Part shown: positions 11,556 through 21,589 of the stretch, one piece after another
Layout: every line of letters starts with the position of its first letter
Position numbering within the stretch: the first letter of the stretch is position 1
Assembly: GCA_003508835.1 (NCBI GenBank)
Contig: PUFA01000068.1
Coordinates: 4,154,001 to 4,218,000 of the forward strand
Direction of reading: 5' to 3'
Length of the DNA stretch: 64,000 bases
Origin: Eonycteris spelaea
Lineage: Eukaryota > Chordata > Mammalia > Chiroptera > Pteropodidae
Made by a program: the position numbers and the translations under genes
Notes under the pieces: generated by a model
What the model was told of the DNA's origin: nothing
What the model saw: the letters and a program-made list of their open reading frames with translations, nothing else
Databases searched by the model: none

Positions 11556-11888
11556 CTGTAGATTGGCAAATGATAGCCCATTGGCCAAATCTGTCCTGCC
11601 ACCTGTTATTGTACAACTCACTTTAGGAATGATCTCTTTATATATTTAAATAGTTGAAAAAGTCAAGAAAAGAATACTATCTTGTGAAGCACAAAATGAT
11701 ATAACATTCACATTTCAGTGTCATAAATAAAGTTATATTGAAACACTTATGTCCATTTATTTATGTACTGTCTATGACTTCTTCTACCTTACAGTGACAA
11801 AGTTGAGTAGTTATAGCACGGTCATAGGACCTGCAAAGCCTATAATATTTACTATCTGCACTTTATAGAAAAAGTTTGCTGACCCCTA
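11556..11888. mobile_element. hAT (Charlie-group) non-autonomous DNA transposon
   Basis: The left end 'attggcaaatgatagccc', the interior 'ataaagttatattgaaacac', 'tactgtctatgacttcttc', 'agttgagtagttatagc' and the right end 'aaaagtttgctgacccct' match the well-known mammalian hAT repeat whose ends read 'ggtcggcaaactacggcc' and 'aaagtttgccgacccctg'. The two ends are inverted repeats of each other. No transposase is encoded and the element is fixed and old. Confidence 0.8.
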
Positions 11889-12154
11889 ATATAGGCTATC
11901 AGAGTTCTATATGTTGATGAATCACAAACTTACAGTGAGTAAACTCACTTGTTTCTGGAGTAAAAATAGTTATTGATCCTCTCTTTTTCTGTGGAAAAGA
12001 ATTATGGTTTAGCACCTGAATGAAATTATTCTGGAAAAGTGATTATCATTGGATACAATTTTTTTTAAAAACATGGCACTAATATATTATATTACCTGTA
12101 TCATATTTGATGTTTTTTTCTGCTTTTGCTCATATTTACTTTTTATATTATGTC
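11889..12154. other. unique AT-rich sequence
   Basis: Nothing recognised between the hAT element and the L2 fragment. Confidence 0.4.
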
Positions 12155-12930
12155 TGTTCATTTGCTGATTCATTTATTCTTTTATAGTCTTCCCACATTT
12201 GTAGTCTATCTACTACATGCCAAATACAGTAATACAAAGGTGAACAAGACAGAACTTAATCCTTGCTAGGTTCACAGCCTATTGGTGAAGATACCCATTG
12301 GAATAAGTAATTACAGTACATTGTGATAGTGTTTTCATAGTTCTATGTGCAAATCCTATGGAATTCCAACAGAGGAAATGATTCATTATGGGGGAAAGGG
12401 GCTGAGATTCTCAATAAATAAATAAGTAAGTAAATAAGTATTTGAGTTGGATCAGAAGGATGAATAGCAGTTCTTTATGCTTAAACGTGGAAAAGGTCAT
12501 TTCAGTAGCAGAAGTCAAAGTCCACTGGACAGAGATATATATAATAATATATATATATGATGTGTCTTAAAAACACCAGATATTTGTGTAGTTGGAGTAT
12601 AAGGTGTATCAGGGGAAGGGCTAGAAAGTGAGTTTGAAATTAGGAAAAGAAAATTATGAAGAGCATTGTCCATGAGTCCAGGGGGTCTGTACTGTACTCT
12701 TCAGACCATAATGAGCCAACAGAGATTCCGAAAGGGATAAGGCATGGTTGTCTGTGAACTTTAGAAAAATACTCCAGCAGCACAGTTGAAGATGGTCTGG
12801 AGGAGAAAGAAAATGGAAAAAGGCTAGTGTGAGGCTATAACTATATTCCTGTTGAGAGGTGAGAGTCATTGTGAACTAAGGCTATCATGAGGAGGCTATT
12901 GAAAAGGAATGGATTGTATTGCTTCTTTTC
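12155..12930 (-). repeat. L2 LINE (antisense, long fragment)
   Basis: 'tactacatgccaaatacag', AAGGTGAACAAGACAGAAC, 'acagtacattgtgatagtg', then 'gaagagcattgtccatgag', 'ctccagcagcacagttg' and 'gaggctattgaaaaggaatg' follow L2 in reverse for about 775 bp. AAAT/AAGT (12411-12440) and TA (12537-12559) simple repeats sit inside it. Confidence 0.75.
12537..12559. repeat. (TA)n microsatellite
   Basis: A short TA array inside the antisense L2 fragment. Confidence 0.8.
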
Positions 12931-13954
12931 TTTATATTAAAATCAGCTTGAGCCCTGATAATAGTTCTGAACATCTCAGATTTTAATCTTGGGGAGGAGG
13001 GGAGGGGAAACAGGCAAAGAAGAGTCCTGCTGGTATCTTCAGTGGTTGATAGAGTAGATTTAATTGCAGTTGTATTTAATTTTTGTTTTGTGTTCATGCG
13101 TAACATTCTGTGGATCCTTGTGCTTTTAGTTCCACAGTGGACAGTGTGCCTGCACCCAGTCTGAGGGACTACTTTGCTCTGGCACCCCGGTTCTGGTTTT
13201 AATAAGAATGCTCCACCTTGGGAGGGGCTCCAGAGAACAGGCCACCCTTGGAACAGAATTATCAATCTCCAAGGAATACTATGCAGGCTGTGGTTCAGAG
13301 GGATCCTCAAAAGCATTGGAGCCTAGGGTAGGGGCGGGGGCCTTATGCAACACAGCAGTGATGCTTCAGCTCTGTTCAGGTATCCTCTGGAGGTCATGAG
13401 ACATACCTTATGTGATGACTTCTGAGGTGTGGAATTCAGCGGCTGCTACTTTCAATTTCTGAGCTGCAGAGCCATTTGGCTGAATCTGGGCGTGTGCTGT
13501 CACCATTTCTAACATCCCCAGTGAGACTGCAACTTGGCTCTCTAAGGTTTCCTGTTAAATTGAAGTCCGCTTCTTGGCAGGACAATGAGTAATTTAGCTG
13601 ACTTGTCTTATCTGGGATGTGAGGAGTGCATCTGGGGATTACAACAGGCTTGGGTTGCAGGGAGAGGTTTTTATAGGATTATCTCCCATGTCTAAGAAGA
13701 GATCATGGCAGTGCTAGATACAGGCACAGAAAGGTCCCTTTTTCAGTAGATGGACTTTTGAGTGATGTTACATATCTCAAGTACTCACCTGTGACATTTG
13801 AATCTGAAGAGGACTGGGTGATGGCCTTTTCCTTCTCCGTGTCGCCAAAGTAAAACCACTATTGACATGTACTGGAAGTCAGAGAAATGGTTTCTTTTGC
13901 GAGGTGACTGCTTTGCCCAGATTTGGCACAGGAAGGAGAAGCAGTCTCATATAA
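12931..13954. other. unique sequence, nothing recognised
   Basis: Somewhat GC-richer between 13130 and 13400. A minus-strand open frame of 143 codons (13316-12885) overlaps the L2 border and has no recognisable domain. Confidence 0.45.
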
Positions 13955-14101
13955 TAGAAAAATCATTGACTTCAGAGTCAAGTAGATATAGGTTCAAATA
14001 CACACTTTCTATTTTTGAGACTTCCAGCGAATTACCCTTTAGTCAACTTATTTCTCTCTCATCTGTGTACCTTCACTAGGTTGTTTTGAGAATCAAAATA
14101 A

Positions 14102-14139
<38 letters not shown>

Positions 14140-14195
14140 CATGCACACAAAAAGCATCTGGTAGAATACCTGGTGATTAACACCTCTCAATAAAT
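13955..14195 (+). repeat. MIR SINE (sense) expanded by (TG)n
   Basis: GAAAAATCATTGACTTCAG, 'aagtagatataggttcaaat', 'cgaattaccctttagtcaac', 'ttgttttgagaatcaaaat' and the tail TAACACCTCTCAATAAATG are in MIR order. A TG array has grown inside the 3' half. Confidence 0.8.
14104..14138. repeat. (TG)n microsatellite
   Basis: About 17 uninterrupted TG units inside a MIR. Confidence 0.95.
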
Positions 14196-14284
14196 GTGTT
14201 AGTATCTGACAACCTTTGACAGAGATAGTTGATCTCAGCGATAATGAAAAAGGACTCCCTGGGGAGCATAGACATGGCAGCATT

Positions 14285-14450
14285 CTTCATATCTAAGGAG
14301 GCATCATGGCTTCATCAACAAGTCCTGGATTTAGAGACAAAGATCTCGGCTTGATTCATTAGTCTGGTACTCAAGATGAGAATTTGTGCAAGTCATTTAC
14401 CACTATGATTCTCAGGTCCCATGTCTATAAAACATGTATCTTAGAGGATT
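14285..14450 (+). repeat. MIR SINE (sense)
   Basis: 'gcatcatggcttcatcaac', 'tcctggatttagagac', 'gcaagtcatttaccac', 'atgattctcaggtccc' and 'atgtctataaaacatg' follow MIR. It lies about 90 bp after the preceding MIR in the same orientation. Confidence 0.7.
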
Positions 14451-14599
14451 AAAACATACAATAAAGTTTTTGTAGGTCTCTACTTGTGGGTCCAAACATT
14501 CTATTATTTGGCGGGAAGAACTTCCAGAAAATGAATACAATTATAATTGCAAAATTAGATATAGGGCTTTGAGAGGAACTCATGCAACTGAGGAACCTT

Positions 14600-14705
14600 C
14601 ATTAGCTTTGTGGTAAATCTGCCTCTGAGTTTCTGGTGTGTAAGTACATTTATACACTATGCTTAGTAAAATAAATATTTGTTGATATATTAGTGAACAA
14701 ATGAA
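14600..14705 (+). repeat. possible L2 3' tail
   Basis: 'aaataaatatttgttgatat' followed by 'agtgaacaaatgaat' resembles the L2 end. The upstream part is too diverged to confirm. Confidence 0.3.
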
Positions 14706-15999
14706 TATGGATTTGTCAACCTGAGATTTAGAAATAATAGGTGGACAAGTGATGTGAAGGAGAGGAAAAGAATTCACCGAGGGTTTTAAAAAACCAAAAA
14801 TTTTTCTCTAGTTTTATGTATGGCACATCAATTTAAAACAATAAGCCTTCAATGAGACATAGGCAAAACAGTATTACTTGAATGAATAATAGAAACAGAA
14901 TTTCTTGAAGGCAGAATGCCTCTCAGTCCCCATTCTCCACATGGAAGTTTTGAGATTGTTCTTCTGACTTGGAGAAGTATCATGAGATAGTACAGAAACA
15001 TTTAAGAGCACAAGAGCTGTGAAAGATCAGTTTAGATTATTAGAAAGATTTATTGATGTACAAAGCATTTACTTTATATATGAGGGAGGCATCATGAATT
15101 TATTTGTTACATGTATTTATTTGTGTAATATTAATATTTAGTTATGATTGCTTTAAAGCACTAGAAAAAACATATTCTCAACTCATGACCTTTCCTAGTG
15201 CCCACTTAATTATTTGCCCTCAGATTTATCTGTGATAGCACCCATCCCTTCTTCACTTCTGGTTTCAAAAATATCTCATTCAAGGTAAATCCTGCTCGTT
15301 TGAGCAGTAGATGATTTTTCTGTGATAGTCAAAGTGAAGATTCCTCCTTGCCAGAGTAATAGTCTTAACCTATTACTAGTTAAAAACCTCACGCAAAACA
15401 CTTGAACCTAAGACTGGAACAAGATGCTCATTTTCTACCTCCTTCCTGAGCCCTGGACTATCACAGATGACTAGGGTGGAGGTGCAGGCTGGCTGTTGCA
15501 GAAGTCATCTTTGTCAACCTGAGGTTCAGAATTTACTGGATAAAGTCAGGGGATTTTGTAGATCTCCCCCTAAAACAGCTCCCCAAATCTGAGAAGCAAG
15601 CTTCAGAATGTGTATTGTAGTTAGCGTTTATGCTGGGCACATTTAGACCTCCTGGATAAAGAAATAGAATGTGAACTCTTACTTCAAGCATAAAAGGGTT
15701 GCTTCTCTCAGGACCTAGGTTCTTGGTGAGCACGCAGCTTGGAACCCTGTCATTCTCAGTGGCATTGGGGTGGGGGACTTTTGCTTTGCAAGATTGGTCA
15801 CTTGCACTGGTATTAAAAAAAGGAGCTTTCTGGGGAAAGCACTTTGCTTTTTTGGAGCACTCAAATAACTCAACTGAAATAGTTTCCTCCACAAAGTAGG
15901 CAGTGGATTTAGATGCCAGTCTGAGGGACTCTGTCCTCTTTCAAGGCCTAAATTGCTTTGAGTGCCCTAATTTATGATTTTTTTTTTTCCTCAGTAAGA
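14706..15999. other. unique sequence, nothing recognised
   Basis: No repeat landmarks. A minus-strand frame at 15892-15533 (119 codons) overlaps a 66-codon + frame. Neither shows a known motif. Confidence 0.45.
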
Positions 16000-16262
16000 G
16001 CACCTCATTTTTGCATGGCGCTTTACAGTTCCATATCACTTTCATATCCAGAATCTAATGTGCTCTTCATACCAGTTCTGCAGGAGAGTAGAACACAAGA
16101 CGTAGGTAATTAAATAGGTAATGGCATCCTTATTTTACAGATACAAAACTGAAGCTCAGGAAGGTTCGGTGGCTTGGCAAAGGTCATATAATGATAGAAT
16201 GGCTGTGATAGTTGTATACAAACTCTTGAAGTCCAAAATAACTCTCTTTCCATTGTATTTTT
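16000..16262 (-). repeat. MIR-family SINE (antisense)
   Basis: 'gcatggcgctttacagttc', 'tcctgcaggag'-like core, CCTTATTTTACAGATACAAA, 'aagctcaggaaggttc', 'ggcaaaggtcatataatg' and 'ctctctttccattgtat' give the reversed MIR/MIR3 order, nearly full length. Confidence 0.75.
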
Positions 16263-16329
16263 GCCTTTGATTTACAGTTTACAGAGAGCTTTCATGTTTG
16301 TAATTTCATTTACTTCTGAGGCAATTAGG

Positions 16330-16555
16330 CTGCAGTTGTTGAGAGTATCAGTTAGATCTCTATTCCATTTCCAGCATCATCATTTACTAGCTTTGTGATC
16401 TTGAAGCAGGTACCGCAATTCACTGACCTCAGGTTCCTTCTTGGTAAAGTGGGCATAAGAATAGCTTTCTTGTAATACTGTTGTGTGAATGAAAGATGTA
16501 ATATAGAAGCCACCTACTACAGACTCTGGCACCCTGTAGCTGTTCAAAAATGGCA
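16330..16555 (+). repeat. MIR SINE (sense)
   Basis: 'gcagttgttgagagtatc', ATTTACTAGCTTTGTGATCT, 'ggttccttcttggtaaag', 'aatactgttgtgtgaatg' and 'ggcaccctgtagctgttc' follow MIR almost end to end. Confidence 0.8.
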
Positions 16556-16599
16556 GCTACCATTTTTGTTATTAATTAACCATTACATGAATCAAAAAA

Positions 16600-16700
16600 T
16601 ACTTTGACTATTTTGCAAATGAGAAAACTGGGATCATGTGGAAAGATAGAAAGAAATTCAGTGTGTTTCAAAGATCTTCAGAGACAAAAGTGACTGTGTA
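16600..16700 (-). repeat. MIR fragment (antisense)
   Basis: 'attttgcaaatgagaaaact' then 'gtgtgtttcaaagatc' resembles the middle of a reversed MIR. It is short and uncertain. Confidence 0.4.
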
Positions 16701-16729
16701 TGTTGGTGGGATATGAGAGGTGCCGGCTC

Positions 16730-17450
16730 CTAGCTCTGGCCACCGTTACCAAGATTCTTGGTCCCGTTTGATTTCAGGTGAAGGTACTTAACAGTTTATG
16801 CTCGAAGGTTTTTCAGTGGCTAGTTTAGTTTTCAGATGAGTGGAGCTGGGAACAATAAAATGGTAGCAGGTGTTTCCTTTTTCTTCTCCTCTGGAGGCAG
16901 CCCCATTCTGTTCACGCCTTTAATAAATCCAAGTCAGCCTACTAACAGATCGAGTTCCTTGTGCTCAAGGTGCCAGAATATGTGCGGAGTAGCTCACAAA
17001 GGTGTTATGTTCATAGTCCAAAGTGAGCCGGCACTCCCCATGGTGTCACTCTTTACTATACAGAGTTTTCGAGAGGAGTATAACTGTGCTGCGATGCGTC
17101 ACCTCATCCACGTATGTTTACTCCAGGCAGGTGCAATTCAGCAGGACAAATTGAAAGCGGCTTGCAGCAAAACGAAAGAGGCAATACCAGTGTCATCTCC
17201 ATTGGGACCGTTGCTGCATCAGGGTCTGATACATGAAAAATGCCATGTGGGCATTTTCAGCTCAAGGTGAAGGAGGGAGCTGGCTTGAGTCCGCACTGTG
17301 GGGATAGTGCGCTGTGTTTAACAGCTCCAGGTCTCTCCACGTGGGAGAGGCATCTCATCATAGTTCATTCTCTACATTCTTCCCTGCTAATAGATGAGAG
17401 CACTGGGGCAGATAATCCAGACCTTGTTTATATATGGCTTTGAAAATCCT
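16730..17450. other. unique GC-richer block with several CpG
   Basis: This stretch is richer in G+C and in preserved CpG (around 17050-17170 and 17270-17340) than its surroundings and lacks repeat signatures. It holds a 144-codon + frame (16836-17270) and a 67-codon + frame (17240-17443), neither with a known domain or signal. It may be a regulatory element or an untranslated exon. I see no proof of either. Confidence 0.35.
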
Positions 17451-17619
17451 TAAATGAATTTTTCACCAAATTGACCTTCTTAATTTCATTTTGCTTGCTC
17501 TCTTAATTTCCAACTCATATTCTTCTTAATGAACAAGGTATCTCTAGGGTCCAAGGAAACTTTTCAAGATATAATTCTTGTAAATATACTTTGAAACAGC
17601 AATTCATTTAAAATATTAA

Positions 17620-17700
17620 TAATATTGATTTACCTAGTGCTAATTGAACATCTACAATATGCCAGGAGCTGCAGGAAGCAGGGATTTCCCAAGGAAGTAG
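17620..17700 (-). repeat. L2 tail fragment (antisense)
   Basis: 'attgaacatctacaatatgc' then 'caggagctgcaggaagcagg' is a degraded reversed L2/MIR end. Confidence 0.4.
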
Positions 17701-18289
17701 AAATATTTCATATAGTGATGTAAGCCATGTGTTGCCAAGACTTTCTTTCCTTGGTGAGATGTTGTCAAACTTTGGTGAACCACAGTTCCACAGTCAAAAA
17801 CTCTCCTCCCACTCTCTGCAAGTTTCTGTAACTTAATTTCTATTTCTTCCTGTCTCCAGTGTTCCAATGATTCTGTATTCATAGATATGGTTATCTTATC
17901 TCCTGAAGATATAAAGTAAAGCCTTTTTCCCAGTTTGCCTTCCAAATTTTATTATCTACAAACATTTTGAGAGTTGACTAACTTTGCCGATGAACTGGCT
18001 AGTCATAGGGAGTGGGAGTCACACATTTCAGACCATTTCCTACTATCTTGCTGGCTTCCTCTCCACCTTTACCACTGGTGCTGGTTCCTTATGTTTCTCT
18101 TCCAAAGCCTTTTTTCTTCCACATATATCCCATCTCCTCTGTTTGCCTCACAAGAAGCAGCCCCATCAGGCTAGGCATCTATCAACATAGGAAGTGAGCT
18201 TATCAAAACATGTCTTAAAAACAAACAAACAAATGGATCTTTTACAATGAGAGACTTTCCTAAGGAAATAATATTTCCATACAGCTATA
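17701..18289. other. unique sequence, nothing recognised
   Basis: All three + frames are open for 60-68 codons near 17974-18197 because the text is pyrimidine-rich and stop-poor. No coding signature. Confidence 0.45.
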
Positions 18290-18660
18290 ATCACAATACA
18301 GCAGTGTAATGTAATGACTAGTGATGAAAGAGCACTGATGAGTACAGAGAAGGGGTGTCTAACTTAGCATGGAGGGAGTGGTGATCCTAGACAGTGAGTA
18401 AAGTTGGCTAGACAAATGTGGCTGTTGAGGTAGGGCAGGAAGGGTCCTTCTAAGCAGAGGGACACATATGAAGAGATGTTCAGAGATGAGAAATGGCATA
18501 ATATATGGAGGGAATTACAAGTAATTCAGTGTTTCAGAGTAAGAAAGGAGTGAGGTAATGGTAGCACTTGAGGCCAGAGAAGCAAGAAAGGCTGGGCATG
18601 CTCTCTAACTGACCCATATAGATTGCTTTGAGAGGAGTCTTGGAATATGAGAAGCAAATG
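18290..18660 (-). repeat. probable L2 (antisense)
   Basis: 'agcagagggacacatatgaa', 'gaagagatgttcagagatg' and 'acttgaggccagagaagc' are consistent with the reversed coding part of L2. There is no terminal motif, so confidence is moderate. Confidence 0.45.
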
Positions 18661-19299
18661 TTGAATTCTGCAAACTTATTTTGCTACAGACAAAGCAATG
18701 GGGGTTTAAGGGGTTGTTTTTTCACAGCAATGTTTTAAAGATCAAGAAAACTATTTCTCCTATGGGATTATCTATGCAGGTAAATAATGCAGGAATGAGT
18801 AAAATATGCTTCCTTTTCCTTTCTGTTATAACTTCTGGCACTGAAATGGGCTGCATCCTTCATTTCCAAATGACAAAAAGATAAGAAAAATTCTGTCTAT
18901 TTTCAATGGGAGGTGTGTGTGTTGGTGGTGTTGGGGGTAGGGAAAACATTGTAAGACTGAAAAGCTAGGTAATAGCAAAAGTTTTCTGTTTGGTTTGTCA
19001 TCAGCATTAAAGAAATTATGTTTATTCACAAATGTCTAAATATGTGATGTGGAAAGAATCCAGGAGAACCATGGATGGAGCCAGTGCTTAACTGAGGACA
19101 GCATCCCCCAAAAGACCAATTCTACGCCATTCTGAGACCAACCTAGGATCGTCTTTTACTCTTTACACCTGACATTCTCGTCAGGCATTCCCAGTCAGTC
19201 TTGGAAATGCTTTTGTGTTCCATGCTGGGTTCTATACCCAAGGCTTGGCTCTTTTATCTTTTCCTCTATATTGCAGAAAATAGTGGAATTAGTTTGGTT
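18661..19299. other. unique sequence, nothing recognised
   Basis: No landmarks. A short G/T-rich patch at 18909-18940. Confidence 0.45.
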
Positions 19300-19515
19300 C
19301 CCGGAGTAAGCAAACCTGGCTTTGGGTCTTTTATCATTTTCCAGCCAGTCTGCTTTTGGGAGTGGGGTGTGTTATTATCTTCTCTGTGCCTTAGTTGCGT
19401 GATCTGGGAAATGCAGCCAGTCTGCCATTTCTCACAAGGTTACTGTCAAGATTCATTATAATGGACCTAGAGAACTGGACGGTGCCTGGCACATAAGTGC
19501 TCAAATAACGACAGT
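19300..19515 (+). repeat. MIR SINE (sense)
   Basis: CAAACCTGGCTTTGGGTC, 'cttctctgtgccttagttg', 'atctgggaaatgcag', 'caaggttactgtcaagatt' and GGTGCCTGGCACATAAG are in MIR order. Confidence 0.75.
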
Positions 19516-20239
19516 CACTGGCAATGTTGCCCTCAAGTAAGATTAGCCCAGTTCCAGGACCACTGCCCGGGCCTAATTTGTGTATATGTATGTTTAGTTT
19601 TGTATGTGGAAAAGCCTAAAAAAATGAACGAAACATGTGGATCCAGTTTCTCATGTATATCATACCCTCTGTACGCATATATGCCAGTAGGTCTGGAGGT
19701 CTTTTAAGGATAAACAGTCTTCCTATCAAATATCAAAGATTCAAGATTAATATAACTAGCTGGATAACTGCTCTCAAAAGACCAACAAGGTAAGGGAAAA
19801 TTCTAGCTCAGTTTGATACCAGCCTTGTGGTCCGAGGCAGGAAGTTGTAACAGCCCAGTAAGCCAGTGAAAATGCCAACTCTACATCACACCACCATATG
19901 GAACTTCAATTTGCAGATTGCTTTCAGATAGCACCTCTCAGTCTCCTTAACTCCTGTTATAATTCTCCTGCACTGTAGACACAGGCAAATTCAGCCACTC
20001 TCTAGAATGAGCCCTGAGAAAAACTTTTTTATGCCTCCAAACCATAAATGTTATCTGTTCTCAAAGGGTTTCACATTTCCAACAGGAAAGAGTTGCTGAT
20101 ATAGTCTAAAAGAAAACCGCCCAGAGGCTGTGGCATTTAAAAGTCAATGATAAGTGATATAGTTTTAAAGAAAGATTCAGGAGATGATGCCAACATTTAT
20201 ATTTCATATTGCTTGTGGAATTGCTTTCAATTCCATCTC
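19516..20239. other. unique sequence, nothing recognised
   Basis: No repeat landmark or gene. Confidence 0.4.
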
Positions 20240-20440
20240 ACTTAGAGCTCTGTACAGTAAAGATTGCTAGGTTGCTATGGCAAATATGCACTTAAGCTGA
20301 CTACTATGGTAACTAGTCACATATGGTGGAGAGGCATTACATGGCACAAGATTTGCATAACTAATTTGAGCATGTTAGCGAACAGTGCAATCTGTGCATA
20401 GAAGGCTAAGCAATCTGAGACTTTTTGATTTTATTGTGCA
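20240..20440. promoter_or_regulatory. candidate enhancer-like motif cluster
   Basis: Within about 90 bp there is an RFX X-box-like near palindrome GTTGCTATGGCAA (20271-20283), a second half site GGTAAC (20308-20313), an E box CATATG (20320-20325) and a perfect POU octamer ATTTGCAT (20351-20358). The surrounding sequence is unique. The motifs are seen directly. Regulatory function is inferred and untested. Confidence 0.35.
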
Positions 20441-20859
20441 CACATAACTATTAAATACCAGTTTCTTTTTCTGTTCTAAGTTGTTGACTCTCTGATTTCA
20501 GGCATCCGTCTACACATTACATGATTATAAGGTGTGACACAAGTGTGTTTGTGAACTTATAAAGTTGAGTCAGTCTATTATTTTATAGTTATAGTTCATT
20601 TTTCTTAAGTCCCAAGTCTTAAGCCTCTTTATCACAGAATGAGAAAAATTTAATTAAACTTTTTTCAGTTCATCACTACTTAATTCAACTTAATTTAATA
20701 AATATGTATTTGAGGTGCTGCTTTTTGCCTGGATCCTGCCATTTCTATCTTAAATGCCTGTAATGCTTTTGTCTGTATCTTAACCCAGAATAGTACTGAT
20801 GCATGGTAGATAAGGAATAACTATGGACATATAAACGACCAAGTTCTGGTGTCATGTTC
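20441..20859. other. unique AT-rich sequence
   Basis: Nothing recognised. Confidence 0.4.
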
Positions 20860-21130
20860 TCAGGAACCTTCCATAACACCCTTGGTCCTGGCCAGGTTAG
20901 GTTCACCACTCTATTTTCCCATGGTAATCTGTTTATAGCTCAATTATAAAAATGACAGTTAAAAAAATCTGTCTCTCCTGTTAGATTCTGAGATTCTTAA
21001 AAGAAGGATTCTGAGTCTTATTCAATTTCTATCTCAATGTCCTGGCATAGGTCTTGTCAGAGAGTAGGCATGCAATATGTAATTCTGAATACATAGCAGA
21101 ATGAAATGAATTAATGAATGAGTGAATGAA
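20860..21130 (+). repeat. L2 3' end (sense)
   Basis: 'cttccataacacccttgg', 'gttagattctgagattctt', 'tatctcaatgtcctggcat' and 'agagagtaggcatgcaatat' ending in 'aatgaatgagtgaatgaatg' correspond to the L2 3' end with an AATG-type tail. Confidence 0.6.
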
Positions 21131-21589
21131 TGATAGGCGTATAAGTCATCCATCTATGAATAATCACATATATAGGGACATATATTCAGGATCTCTGTTT
21201 TTCCTCTTCATTTTTATAACCTCCATCTTCCTCATAAAATATGTAGGAGACTAGATAAATGGCCTGATTGTCTTTTTCTGTTAGTATCTTCATCCTAACA
21301 TTATTTTTTCATAGAGAGGTCTACATCATGGAAAAAAAAATACTGACAGAATAAAGTGGTACTCACTTTACTTTCTTAGCACCCTGTGTTCTAAGGTCTG
21401 AATCCCTGTGGCTGAAGGCAGAATGTATCTATACTCCCACAAAGTCCTTACCATACTTTCCCCAATTCTCACACTGTACACAGAACAGATAGTTGACGCC
21501 ATCAGCTTCATTGGAGAGCCATCTACTCACTCCTCTCTTTTTGCATACATACAAACCTCACACACCAGCTAGTAGTTGTAAAAACTTCC
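21131..21589. other. unique AT-rich sequence
   Basis: Nothing recognised. Confidence 0.4.

Noticed and set aside
12885..13316. 143-codon minus-strand open frame
   Set aside because: It begins in unique sequence and runs into the edge of an antisense L2, with no recognisable protein motif.
16836..17270. 144-codon + strand open frame
   Set aside because: No recognisable domain or signal, no exon context that I can defend. The block is kept as a finding but not called as a CDS.
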